Shown piece by piece: positions 52,078 to 62,522 of a DNA stretch of 64,000 bases. The notes beneath the pieces are model-generated. The model was not told the DNA's origin. It made no database searches and worked only from the letters and a program-made list of their open reading frames with translations. The first letter of the stretch is position 1, and the number at the start of each line of letters is the position of its first letter. Position numbers and translations under genes: made by a program. Source of the stretch: Plasmodiophora brassicae (taxonomy: Eukaryota; Endomyxa; Phytomyxea; Plasmodiophorida; Plasmodiophoridae); NCBI GenBank assembly GCA_039704465.1, contig JASFAU010000009.1, positions 1,054,001-1,118,000 on the forward strand, given 5' to 3'.

Positions 52078-53688
52078 ATGAAGCGGAGGACGTCGAACAC
52101 GGCGTCACGGGCGACGAGTGAGAAGGGGAAGCGGTCGTCGCTACGTGGTGCGTCGAGCAATGCCGAGGCGAAGACGCTGGGCCCTGCGCAGAGGCGCGGC
52201 AGCGGAGCCGATAACGCGAAGAACGAGCTGGTCGTGTCGGTGGAGAGGCCGGCGAGATCTACGCAGCAGGCAGGCGTCGACGCGCCGAAGTCTGCCGAGA
52301 TCGAACGGAAGAGCTCACCCAAGCGGCTGAATTACGTCGCGAAGTACGTACGCGTTGAATTGCAAGTCGCATTTGTACGTCATCGACCTTGCAGGTTCAC
52401 TGTACGAATTGTGCTGGCTGGCGATTGTGGGGTTGGCAAATCGGCATTGCTATCACGGCTGCGAGGCGACCCCGTTCTTCTTGGCCATGCACCTCAGCCA
52501 ACCATTGGTGCCGCCTTCTGCCGGTACCGTATGAAGGAGTCGGACATCGATCTCGTACTCCCAGTCCTGGATGCCTATCCTGAAACCGCTGTTCTGACCC
52601 ACTGATCCGCACAGAAAATCGTAGAGCTGAGTGGTCATCGCGCTTTCCATCAGAAACTGTGCCCGGCAACGCTCTCGAAGAAACCCGACATTGTGGGCCT
52701 CGTCTACAATGTCTCGGATCCCAGGTCGGGTGGCCTGTCACAACGTCATCCGGGTGGTGGCGCCTGACCGAGTGTGCACGCTGCCTTGATAGTTCCTTGG
52801 AGTCGATGCGCACGTATTGGGGCCCACGGTCGCTGAACGAGAAGTGGATTCCAGAGCAAACCCGCATCATGCTGATCGGCATCGTCGATGATGCGAGGCC
52901 TCGCGAGGTCAACATCGATGCAGCGAAGAAGACGGCATCGGGGCTGGCTCGAGCTCTCAAACGAAAGCAGGTGCGTGTCTTCCTGCTCCGTTCAGGTTTC
53001 CGGGTTCACCTGGTCAACGGTTCTGAGCAGGTCGATTTCACCGAAGTCGAGTCATCGAAGGACGGGAACGTGGTCGATCTGTTTACGACGATTGGCAACG
53101 GCGTCGCCCTACGAATGCTAACCCAAGTGACTGGCCAGCTGAAGAAGGTCAATGCCAGCGCGTTGCAAACGAAAGCCATGCTGCGGAAGACGGGTTTCAG
53201 CGAAGAGTTCACGTCGAGGAACAAGCTCGGTATGATAACGCGCCCGCCTGGTTGTATTCCGTCCTATCTAATACGTCCCTGTTGGCGCAGAACCGTTATG
53301 CGGGTTCATGACCGACCGGAGCGACGACCCGGAACTGGAGGAGCTCCTCGATGGTGAAGAAGATGACGAAGACGATGGCGTGGAGCCGTCGAGCTCGACG
53401 AAACGGTGGGTGGAGCTGCGCGGTGACCACCTTGTTGCGTTTACGTCGTTGAAGGACGTCAAGAATGGTGCCTCTCCAGCATGCGATATCGAGATTCGTC
53501 CCGACACGTGTCGTGCACGCTTACTGGGTGGCATCAATATCGAGCTCGTTGTCGGATCGAAACGATACGTGTTCAAGCCGCCTGCACGAACCGTGGCACA
53601 GCATTGGCTATCCGCCATCAACGGTCTCCTCGCAAACGCGCCCATGACGGTCGAGGATATCCAGGAACCTGATATCCCACATTCTTAA
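52078..53688 (+). CDS. Rab-like GTPase fused to a C-terminal PH domain
   Basis: Six exons (52078-52343, 52395-52554, 52615-52724, 52793-52970, 53031-53229, 53291-53688; introns 51, 60, 68, 60, 61 nt) total 436 residues in one frame. Residues 1-90 are a basic Ser-rich extension. The GTPase fold spans about 90-270: TVRIVLAGDCGVGKSALLSR (good P-loop), PTIGAAFCRY (switch I), DIDLKIVELSGHRAFHQKLC (switch II, with ELSGH in place of DTAGQE), DIVGLVYNVSDPSSLESMRT, MLIGIVDDARPREV (no NKxD), VDFTEVESSKDGNVVDLFTT. After an acidic linker (DPELEELLDGEEDDEDDG) comes a PH domain (KRWVELRGDHLVAFTSLKDV..AQHWLSAINGLLAN). No prenylation Cys, so the PH domain may supply membrane binding. Confidence 0.83.
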
Positions 53689-53713
53689 ACAATGCAGACT
53701 GGCCGTACCGCGA

Positions 53714-54403
53714 TCACTTATATTTCCACTTCTCCTTATTGAGGTTGAGCCATTCGATCTCGTTGTCATCGTACCGGATGTGATGCTTGCTGTCTCGTGC
53801 CCTGTACGCGGTTATTCGTCCAGGGTACCACGTCTTGTCCAGCGGCCACCACACTCGGACGCGACGATTGACGGCTTGGTCAGGCTGGTTCCCCAGATCA
53901 GGATTGACGTGGCCGGTGACGCGCGGATCGACGTCGTCCTCATCGCTATCGTCGTCGCGATCGTCGCCGTCGGATGCAGCAGATTTCGCCTGCCGACCTG
54001 CTCGTCGCCGTTTCGATTCCGTTTCGTCAATGTCGCCAGCGCGAATCAGACGACCTCGTTTCTTCAGTTTCGCCTTGCCGGGTTTGCTCCCTGACGACGA
54101 CGCCGGTACTTGCACCGCGCTCTCTTCGTCTTTACCCGATATCTCGTCCATGCGCGTGGTGCCAGGAACCCCAACTGGCTGCTCTTCGACGTTACCAGGT
54201 GGAGCTGTCGGTACGTCGTCGCTAGCAGCAGGATCCTTGCCCTCGGTAGACGACGCGTTGACGATTGCTGGCTTCTCGTCAACGTCATCGACGCGTTGCA
54301 ATGCAGTATCGACAGCCTCGTAGATGACCGGCATCATATGATGGAGGGCGGCGCACAGCGCCTCGTGAACTGTGCAAAGCGTCGGATCAGTGTGGTTCGC
54401 CAT
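53714..54403 (-). CDS. Nuclear Tudor-domain protein
   Basis: 229 residues, intronless. The N-terminal helix (HEALCAALHHMMPVIYEAVD) and an acidic Ser/Pro-rich middle are followed by nuclear signals (KAKLKKRGRLI, ESKRRRAGRQAK), an Asp-rich run and a C-terminal Tudor-like barrel (NRRVRVWWPLDKTWYPGRIT, RDSKHHIRYDDNEIEWLNLN, KEKWKYK). This barrel type occurs in Pds5, MSH6 and EMSY-like proteins and reads methylated histones. It ends 26 bp from the Rab-like gene in tail-to-tail orientation. Confidence 0.85.
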   Translation of the reverse strand: MANHTDPTLCTVHEALCAALHHMMPVIYEAVDTALQRVDDVDEKPAIVNASSTEGKDPAASDDVPTAPPGNVEEQPVGVPGTTRMDEISGKDEESAVQVPASSSGSKPGKAKLKKRGRLIRAGDIDETESKRRRAGRQAKSAASDGDDRDDDSDEDDVDPRVTGHVNPDLGNQPDQAVNRRVRVWWPLDKTWYPGRITAYRARDSKHHIRYDDNEIEWLNLNKEKWKYK

Positions 54404-54488
54404 GCAGACCCGACAACCGTATCCCAGGAACAGGTCATTTCGTCAATGCAGGCAACGTCAACGGAAAACGTTATCGCCAGCCTTACTC

Positions 54489-54853
54489 TCAGTTGCGATC
54501 GACGTGTTCCTGACCGCCAGGCGAAACGAGTTGAATATCTGCGGCTGCCTATGCGAAGATGTCAGGCCCCCGTCAACGGTGTCGCCGACCTACAGTAGCG
54601 TGCCTGCTTTGTCTCATACGTTGCGGGACATCGAGGAGCGGGCTGGCTCTGAGCTCCGACAGCAGGCGCTCCTGCATCGACGCAAACTGCTCCTGTGGAT
54701 CGCGCCCGCCCGTATCAGATGCGGACGCGCTCAGCAGCCGCAGCGTTCGCGCCCGACCTGCACGATCGGGTGCTCGAACAGCCGTGAGCGCAGCTGGTCG
54801 AACACTCCGCTGTCCTGCAGCGCCCTCAGGGCGGCGTACGGGTCCGTCGTCAT
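54489..54853 (-). CDS. Shg1/BOD1-like small protein (COMPASS subunit domain)
   Basis: Exons 54758-54853, 54594-54692 and 54489-54548 (introns 65 and 45 nt) give 84 residues. MTTDPYAALRALQDSGVFDQ then LRSRLFEHPIVQEQFASMQE and RLLSELRASPLLD follows the Shg1 domain pattern (short helix, GxFDxLR, helix). Shg1 is part of the Set1 H3K4 methyltransferase complex and BOD1 of kinetochores. The third exon is less certain. Confidence 0.6.
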
Positions 54854-55060
54854 CGTCCAGGCGCAGCCGCGCCCCGCCAAATATGACCTGTCGGCACACC
54901 GTTCGGACTGGTTGGCCGACTCTTCTCCAGCCCTGGGAGCCAGCCCTGCCCCTAATCATTGTAAGCATTGCGACAGCAACACCCCCATTGCTGTTGTCGT
55001 CGTCATTGTCCTGGGCGATAACCCGTTCACAAAGGATTAAAGTCTGAACGTCTATCCTAA

Positions 55061-56521
55061 TCAGTGCATTGAATAGAGCTCGTAGAGCCAGTTGGTTTGC
55101 TGAATGAACATGGCGATGGCGATAGACATGTTCGTGAACATGGTTGCGAACAGAAAGAATGGCGCCTTGTAATCCGTCTTCAGCAGTTGGAAGCCGCGGG
55201 CGAAGAAGCTGGTGCTGTTTGGGTCTCTCCAGGCATCGACGGCGAATGTGATGAATATCGACATGCCGATCAACGCGATGTTTTCGCAGACTAAACTAAT
55301 GAGGGACATCGCCATGACGCGCCAGTATTGCTGGTCGTCTTCGGCTTGAAACGCCATATACCTGCCGTTGTACGTGAAGTACGCCAGCGAGTATAGCGTT
55401 GTAAAAGAGATGGTGGCTGTTAGTTTCGCCAGCCACCTCATGAATACCACTAGACGTGCTACGTCGTGCCACTTTTCCATGGAATGGACGGATGTACTTT
55501 GAGATGGCCGTAACAGCCTGACCCCAAGCTTCGTGACAATGCCGATCTGGGACCAGGGTGACTGCGGGTTGGGGTTGGCAGACATCCAGTTTGCGAATTG
55601 GGGGAACAGCCACATAGAGCTCAGTATCATCGACGCCATTTGGACGGCAACGACGACCCCGAACACCCCCAGGTTCTCAATCATGGGGAACGCCAGGCTA
55701 AAGTACACCTCGGACGTAACCTCGAGGTGGAACGCATAATACGCGCGAATGTTTGGGTCCAGATGCAGCTGGCGGTTCTGGTCCAGACGCATGCGGTCGA
55801 ACAGAACGTAAGGGATGGCGAGGCGCCCTGCAAGGGATATGGATCCAGTGGCAAACCCAGCGATACTTTGGAGCAGAACTGCGCTGGATGAAACGAGGAC
55901 AAAACAGACCAGGCTAAGAACGACGATAAGCAAATACACGGTCAGCGACGCTGAAGTCAGAGAGCGAAGTCCCAGGACCTTGTTCGGGGGCAAACGCAAT
56001 TCCTCGCACGGTCGGTCCCGCTCGTCTGATTTGCCCATAGCTACGAAGTGTATACGGCGGCTAATCAAACTGAGGACAGTCGTGGATATGTACCCAGAGA
56101 AGAATACTGGATAGACGTTGAGGGCGTAAGGAATGGCGAGAGGGATGACTAGGTTGAGAAACCCGCACAGAACCATCACTGTGATGTCATGACGATGGCA
56201 ACCGGGTTTGTCGATGAGCAAATTTGAGATCGCGCAGGGAAGGGCCACGAACCAGGACGTGTTCAAGAATGCGAAGAATCCTACCCATGGCCATTGGGAC
56301 GAGTCGAACGATCGCGTTGCTGGCGCTAGATGGATGGCTGCAAAGAAGGTGGCGATCAAACACGGTGCGCTAATGATGAGCAGGAACAGTTTGAGGCTAT
56401 CCCAGAGAATCGTGGTCCAGCTTTTGCCGGAAGGACTGGATTGCCATGCTGTGCTCTCGGCTCCGACTGATGCCGACGGGCACACAGACACGACGTTGAC
56501 AGAGGTCACGCCCGCCGTCAT
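55061..56521 (-). CDS. Multi-pass membrane protein, family copy 1 (intact)
   Basis: 486 residues, intronless. About ten hydrophobic spans, e.g. LKLFLLIISAPCLIATFFAA, NTSWFVALPCAISNLL, ITVMVLCGFLNLVIPLAIPY, LTVYLLIVVLSLVCFVLVSS, VFGVVVAVQMASMILSSMWL and NIALIGMSIFITFAVDAW. Hallmarks shared by all copies: SFxSSQWPWV, LIDKPGC, YxLNVYP or FGVYP, SRRIHF, PYVLFDRMRLDQNRQLHLDP, NIRAYYAFHLEV, QSPWSQIGI and WHDVARLVVFMRWLAKL. No known transporter, receptor or enzyme family is recognised. The even distribution of spans suggests a transporter-like or sensory membrane protein. It is the only copy with an uninterrupted frame. Confidence 0.82.
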   Translation of the reverse strand: MTAGVTSVNVVSVCPSASVGAESTAWQSSPSGKSWTTILWDSLKLFLLIISAPCLIATFFAAIHLAPATRSFDSSQWPWVGFFAFLNTSWFVALPCAISNLLIDKPGCHRHDITVMVLCGFLNLVIPLAIPYALNVYPVFFSGYISTTVLSLISRRIHFVAMGKSDERDRPCEELRLPPNKVLGLRSLTSASLTVYLLIVVLSLVCFVLVSSSAVLLQSIAGFATGSISLAGRLAIPYVLFDRMRLDQNRQLHLDPNIRAYYAFHLEVTSEVYFSLAFPMIENLGVFGVVVAVQMASMILSSMWLFPQFANWMSANPNPQSPWSQIGIVTKLGVRLLRPSQSTSVHSMEKWHDVARLVVFMRWLAKLTATISFTTLYSLAYFTYNGRYMAFQAEDDQQYWRVMAMSLISLVCENIALIGMSIFITFAVDAWRDPNSTSFFARGFQLLKTDYKAPFFLFATMFTNMSIAIAMFIQQTNWLYELYSMH

Positions 56522-56776
56522 TCGTGGACCGCCTAGAGTATATCGATCGTTAACTGTACCGTCGGGAGAGCTTTTGGATCCAGAACAGGACCGCTTCCTG
56601 ACAGCAGAGTATGGCGGCAGTACAAGATGGCCAAAGTCGATGCTTCGGGGAATGGGGGTTTCGTGCTGAAACGCTTATGGCAATTATCATTCAGCACGAT
56701 GGCAGTAGTAGCTGAATTACGAGCCGCTAGGGCCTAGTGACGCATGACCCCATTTCCTTGCGAAGTAAACCGACGT

Positions 56777-58209
56777 TTAGTGCACCGTATACAGGTCATA
56801 TAGCCAGTTGGTGTGCTGAATGAACATACCAATTGACACGGCCATGTTCGTAAACACGGTGGCGAACACGAAGAACGGCGCCTTCGAATCGCTCTTCAGA
56901 AGCTGGACGCCGCGCACGAAGAAGCTGGCGTTTCCCGGGTCGTCCCAGGTTTTGAAGGCGAATGTGCTAGCCATCGACATGCCGATCAAAACAATGTTTT
57001 CGCAAATCAGGCTAATGAAAGACATGGTCATAACTCGCCAGTACTGGTCGGCATTCCTGGGCCGGAATGCCAAATACTTGCCATTGTATGAGAAAAACGC
57101 GAGGGAATACAGGGTCATGAACGAGAGTGTGGCAGCCAGTTTCGCCAGCCATCTCATGAAGACGATCAGGCGGGCAACGCGATGCCATTGGTACATCGAT
57201 TGCTCTGATTCCGAAGGCTTGGATGGCCTTAGCAGCCTACTTCCAAGTTTCGTAAGGATGCCGACCTGAGACCAGGGCGACTGCGGGTCGGGATTCGCCG
57301 ACATCCAGTCTGCAAACCGGGGGAACAGCCACAACGTGCTCAACATCATCGACGCCATTTGGACGGCCATGGCGAAACCGAACACAGCGGCATTCTCAAT
57401 GTTTGGGAATGCCAGGCCGAAGTATACGTCGGAGTTGACCTCGAGGTTGAACGCGTAATACGCGCGAATGTTCGCGTCAAGGTGCAAGTCGCCTATCTGG
57501 ACCAGTTTCATGCGGTCAAACAGTACGTAAGGGATGGCGAGCCTCGCAGCAACGGAGACAGATCCAGTGACGAGCCCAGCGATACCCTGGAGCACAATTG
57601 CGTTTGATGACACGAGGTTAAAGCAGATCAGGCAAACAACAACGACTAGCAAGTAAAGAGTTAGCGCCGAAGACGCTAGGGAACGAAGCTTCAAGATTCT
57701 ACTGGCTGGTAGGTGAACACCCTCGCCTGGCCGGCGATCACGCTCGTCCGCTCGGCCCATGTCAATGAAATGTAGACGACGACTAATTACGTTGTTAGGT
57801 ACCCGAACAAGAACACTGGGTAGACGTTCAGCGCGTATGGAATGGCAAGAAATACAACAGGGTTTAGGAACACGCACAGAACCATCACAGTGATGTCATG
57901 GCGATGGCAACCGGGTTTGTCGATGAACAGGTTAGACAGGGCGCAAGGAAGCACCACGAACCATGACGTATTTAAAAACGTGAAGAAACACACCCATGGC
58001 CATTGTGACGATTCGAACGATGTCGTCGCGGGCGCTAGGTTGATGCTCAAGAAGGCGGCCCCAATCAAACAGGGAGCGCCGATAACCGCCAGGCACAGCT
58101 TGGCACTATACCGAAGAACCGACCGCCAGCCCTCTCTGATAGGCTCGGCCGTAGTCTCGACTACCAGAACTGATGGCGGTTGCCCCGGTACGACCTTCAC
58201 GCAGGACAT
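56777..58209 (-). pseudogene. Multi-pass membrane family copy 2, frameshifted
   Basis: Homologous to copy 1 over its full length. The 5' part (57787-58209) runs MSCVKVVPGQPPSVLVVETT to NVYPVFLFGYLTT and hits TAA. The 3' part (56777-57799) continues in another frame from NNVISRRLHFIDMG to the normal end WLYDLYTVH. At the break, 29 bases replace the 42 of copy 1 between the GYxxT and SRR codons: a 13-bp deletion shifts the frame. Everything else is open, so inactivation is recent, or the deletion is an assembly error. Confidence 0.8.
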
Positions 58210-58379
58210 GCCAGCCGACGTTCGTGGACGACTGCAAGAGTGGCGATCGTCCAGTGTACCGGGATCGGGCTGCTCATGCGAGATCCTTAGCGTTTTCTAG
58301 GTGGGTCGGCCATATCATGCCAATCTCTCTCGAGGACCGGCTCCCTGACTTTAGACTACGGCCAGGCGGATACAGAACC

Positions 58380-59560
58380 GATGCATTAACTTGGTGCTTG
58401 CACTGAATAGAAACAGTATAGCCAATCGACCTGCCGAAGAAACATCGCCAGGGCGATGGACATTGGCGACAGCACTGTGGCCGACAGGAAGAACAGGGCC
58501 TTGGAGTCTGTGCTCAGGAGTTGGATGCCGCGCTTTGAATAAGCTGACGTTTTCGGAGTCGTTCCAATCCCTGAAAGAAAACGCGCTAGCTATTGACGTG
58601 CCGAACAGGGTAACGTTCTCACTGACTAGACTCACGTACGGTAGGGGTCATCGCCAGTGTTGTTCGACCCCCTTTCGCCTGGAACGCGGCCAGATATCTG
58701 ACGTTGTACGCGAAGACGCCAGTGAGTACAGAGTCCAGAATGATATGCTCGCCGTTAGTTTCGCCAACCATCTCATGAAGACCACTACATAGACGGGCAA
58801 CGCCATGCCAGGTTTGGACTGACGGTGGACCAGGGGGATGCGATCGCGGATTAAGGCTGGCTGACATCCAGGTTTGCGAACTGTGGTAGTAACCACAATG
58901 AGCTTAGCATCATGGACGTCATCTGCACAATGACGACCGAGTGCGAACACGTTCGGTATGTGGATATTCGGAAATACCAGATTGAAGTACACTTCCGAAG
59001 TCAGCTGGAAGAATGCAAAGTACGCGCGTACCAGCCCGACGACAACGCTAAGCAGGTACTTGACTATGATGCCAGATGTCACAGTACATATGTTGAGAAT
59101 CGTCCTGGCCGGCAGGGACAGAAGTCCTTCAGGCGCCCGCCACGCCTGACGGCCCCCTTGCCCATTGCAATGAACGACATGCGTCGACACCAGGCAGCGA
59201 GCACGGTGGTTGAGACGTACCCCAGGAAGAACACAGGGTAGACGCCGAATGCGTATGGGATCACAAGGATCACCATATTGCGTTCACGAACGAGCCTGCC
59301 AGCATGAGGCGAACGCTATGGGCGGTTTGTCGATGAACAGGTTCAAATAGCACAGGGGAATACGACGAGCTATGCACAAGGAGCGCTGAACGTGACCATG
59401 AGCGCGCAGTCTCAGGCCGGGAGCAAGGGCAGACGTTAAGCAACGCCCACTGAAGTTGCTGGGCTCTGCGACGGGCACCGACACCTCTGGAACGACCTTG
59501 GTAAGCGTCGACATGGGCGAACGACGCGGCACTCGCCCACTGCCCATCGTGGGCACCTTC
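58380..59560 (-). pseudogene. Multi-pass membrane family copy 3, heavily decayed
   Basis: Minus-strand fragments in several frames match the family: FGVYPVFFLGYVSTTVL (59240), SLPARTILNI (59110), TSEVYFNLVFPNIHIPNVFA (58980), RWLAKLTASISFWTLYSLA (58740), VSENVTLFGTSIASAFSFRD (58620) and WLAILFLFSA-like C-terminal residues (58410). Numerous indels and deletions shorten it to about 1.2 kb. Confidence 0.8.
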
Positions 59561-59848
59561 TATGTCGTACGGATAAACAGTAAAGCTGGACGACGCTGAT
59601 GTTCAGAATTCGGTGCCGAAACAGTGATTCGCCCACGTTCTCGGCAGGCACGCATCCGCACCCGCACGTCAACCCGACTGCCTACACAACGTCGTCCCCT
59701 TGCACTAAATGGGAACGATACTGTTCGGCGGACCCGCTTGTCAAACTCGGCCGCCACGTCGATTCCTCGGTGTGCACCCAGACGCGGTACGGGTGACGAT
59801 CGCTTCGAGCGGTCCCCTTGTATCTGTCGGTCCACGATACTAGCCGCC

Positions 59849-61267
59849 ATGTCACCTGCCACGATCATGCCGGAAACGCAGTCGTATGTCGTCGAGAGCG
59901 CTGTTGATGTTAAGAGACCTCCCGTCATGGGCTGGAAGTCAACTCTCCTGGCCGGTCTGAGGCTGTTCGTCGTCGCAGTTAGTGCTCCGATCGCGATCGC
60001 CGTCGCGTTCGCGGGGGTCGACTTGGCGCCAGCAACGAACTCGTTCGAGCCATCCCAATGGCCTTGGGTCATTTTCTTCACATTTCTCAACACGTCCTGG
60101 TTCGTTGCACTTCCGTGCGCCATTTTGAACTTGTTCGTTGACCAGCCCGGGTGCCGTTGCCATTTCGACTTCGTAATGATTCTGTGCGTGTTTCTGAACA
60201 CGCTTATCGCCCTTGGTATCCCATACGTATTCGGCGTCTACCCGATCCTGTTTTTTCCTTATCTGTCAAGCACTATCCTTATTGTGATCAGTCGACGCAT
60301 CTCCTTTATCCGCATGGCGTCAGGTGATGGAGAATTACACGACGATCCATCTGAAGACTTGCCTCTGCCCGCTAAGAAGGCACTGAAACTTCGAGCAATG
60401 GCCGCGACGACGTTCAATATCCACTTGCTTGTCGTAGTCGCCTGTCTTGTTTGCTTTAACCTTGTCCCGTACAATGATGTCGTTGTTCAAGCGGCTGCTG
60501 GCTTCGTTACAGGGACCATCACCATTGCATCGCGTTTCATGATCCCGTATGTCCTCTTCGACCGCTTGCAGCTGGACCAGATTCGTCAATTGCACCTGGA
60601 TCCGAACATTCGCGCCTATTGGACGTTTTACCTCGAGGTCAACTCGGAGGTGTACTTCAACTTGGCATTTCCCAATATTCACAGTCCGATCATATTCGGG
60701 GTCGTTGTCACCATCCAAATGACGTCGGTCATACTTAGCTCGTTGTGGTTATTCCCCCAATTCGCAGACTGGATGTCGGCGAGCCCGAACGCACAGTCGC
60801 CGTGGTCCCAGTTCGGCATCATCACCAAGCTGGGCGTTAAGGTACTCCGTCCATCATCACCTATGTCTATACCGTCGATGAGCAGGTGGCACGATGTTGC
60901 ACGTCTAGCAGTCTTCATGAGATGGTTGGCGAAACTCACGGCGACCGTATCGTTCATGACTCTGTATTCACTGGCGTTCTTCACGTTCAACGGCAGATAC
61001 CTGGCGTTCCAGGCGAAGGATGGCGAGCAGTACTGGCGCGTTTAGTATGTGAGAATGTTGTCCTGATTGGCATGTCTATCGCACGCGCATTTGCTTTCAA
61101 GAACTGGAACGATCCCAATAACACGAGTTTCTTTGTACGTGGCTGCCGACTCCTGGCAACCGATTCCAAAGCCCTCCTGTTTCTGTTCGCCTCCATGTTC
61201 ACCATCATGTCAATCTCTGTTTATTCAACAGGCCAACTGGTTGTACATCCTCTACCAAGTTCGTTAA
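59849..61267 (+). pseudogene. Multi-pass membrane family copy 4, two small deletions
   Basis: From the ATG at 59849 (MSPATIMPETQSYVVESA) the frame is open to EQYWRV, then TAG at 61043-61045. Compared with copy 1 about 23 bp are missing (the codons for VMAMSLIS). Reading in the shifted frame resumes LVCENVVLIGMSIARAFAFK and continues to MFTIMSIS, where a second small deletion shifts again to FIQQANWLYILYQVR and TAA at 61265. About 80% of the protein, including all family motifs, is intact up to the first break. Confidence 0.78.
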
Positions 61268-61491
61268 AGGGCGTTGGCGTATAGCTCCCCAGGTGTCATC
61301 CCTATCCTGCCGCGGGATCTAGACAATATCATGGTACGGTCGCAATGAATAAAGTCCATGACTCGGTTCCACAATTGGGTCCTGGTAGGTGAGGTATATA
61401 TGCTATCGTGTTCATAAAAAGGAATTTGGGTACAGTCGACGATCGACAGCCCTTAACAATAAGTAGTATCTACCCGCGAAAGACGGCCGCC

Positions 61492-62355
61492 ATGACATCG
61501 GTCAAGGTCACCCCTCAGGCGCCACCGTTAGTCGTTGATGTTAGTGCTGCCAACTTCAATAGGCCTGCCGGTGCAGGTCGCGTGACCGTTCTTGTGGAGG
61601 CTTTGAAACTGCTCCTTGTAACTGTGAGCGCGCCAGCTGCGATCTCGATCGCCTTCACCAGCGCTGACTTTGCCCCAGCAACGGAATCGTTCGAAGCGTC
61701 GCAATGGGCTTGGGCTCTATTTTTCACGTTCCTGAACACGTCCTGGTTCGTCGTGTTCGCTTGCGGCACGTTGAACTTGTTTGTCGATAAACCCGGTTGC
61801 CATGTCCGCGTCGACTTCGTGATGGTTCTATGCGTATTCCTGAATACGTTTATCGTTCTTGGCATCCCATACGCGTTTGGCGTCTATCCAATTCTTTTCT
61901 TCGCTTACATATCAAGCACAATCCTCGTCGTCATCAGTCGCCGCGTTTCCTTTACCGCCATGGGCCGAGATGACGTATGTGCACAACCATCCGATGTCTT
62001 GCTGCTGTCCGCAAAGAAGACCCTCAAACTTCGTGCGATGGTGTCGACGACATTTAACATTCACCTGCTTGTCGTTGTCGTCAGTCTTGTCTGCTTTAAC
62101 CTCGTCTCGTCCAACCATGTCGTTATTCAATCCGCCATTGGTTTCGTCACTGCGTCCATTACCATTGCATCCCGTTTGACCATCCCTTTCATGCTGTTCG
62201 ATCGCATGAAACTGGACGAAAATCGTCAGCTTCGTCTGGACCCGAACATTCGAGCGTACTGGACGTTCTACCTCGAAATGAACTCGGAGGTGTACTTCAA
62301 CCTGGCGTTCCGTAGCATATCATCATTGCGTTGTAGCCACTCGAGAAGCACCTGA
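61492..62355 (+). pseudogene. Multi-pass membrane family copy 5, 3'-truncated
   Basis: Starts MTSVKVTPQAPPLVVDVSAA and is open through PNIRAYWTFYLEMNSEVYFN and LAF. Homology ends abruptly at about 62311, after which unrelated residues lead to TGA at 62353-62355. The C-terminal 190 or so residues are missing. The breakpoint lies about 210 bp before the phosphoglucomutase start. A truncated protein with five or six spans could still be made. Confidence 0.75.
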
Positions 62356-62522
62356 AAACGATGAACTTTCCCAACGCGTCCCGTATGTGATCATGTAGCG
62401 CCGGACGGTGGGTGTCACAGGCAACGTTCCGGGACCGCATCGACGCATCGTACGCTGTTGTTCCACGCCCGCTATGCACGTTCGACGGGCAAAGCCACAC
62501 CTACCTCTCATTCCGTTTTTGG

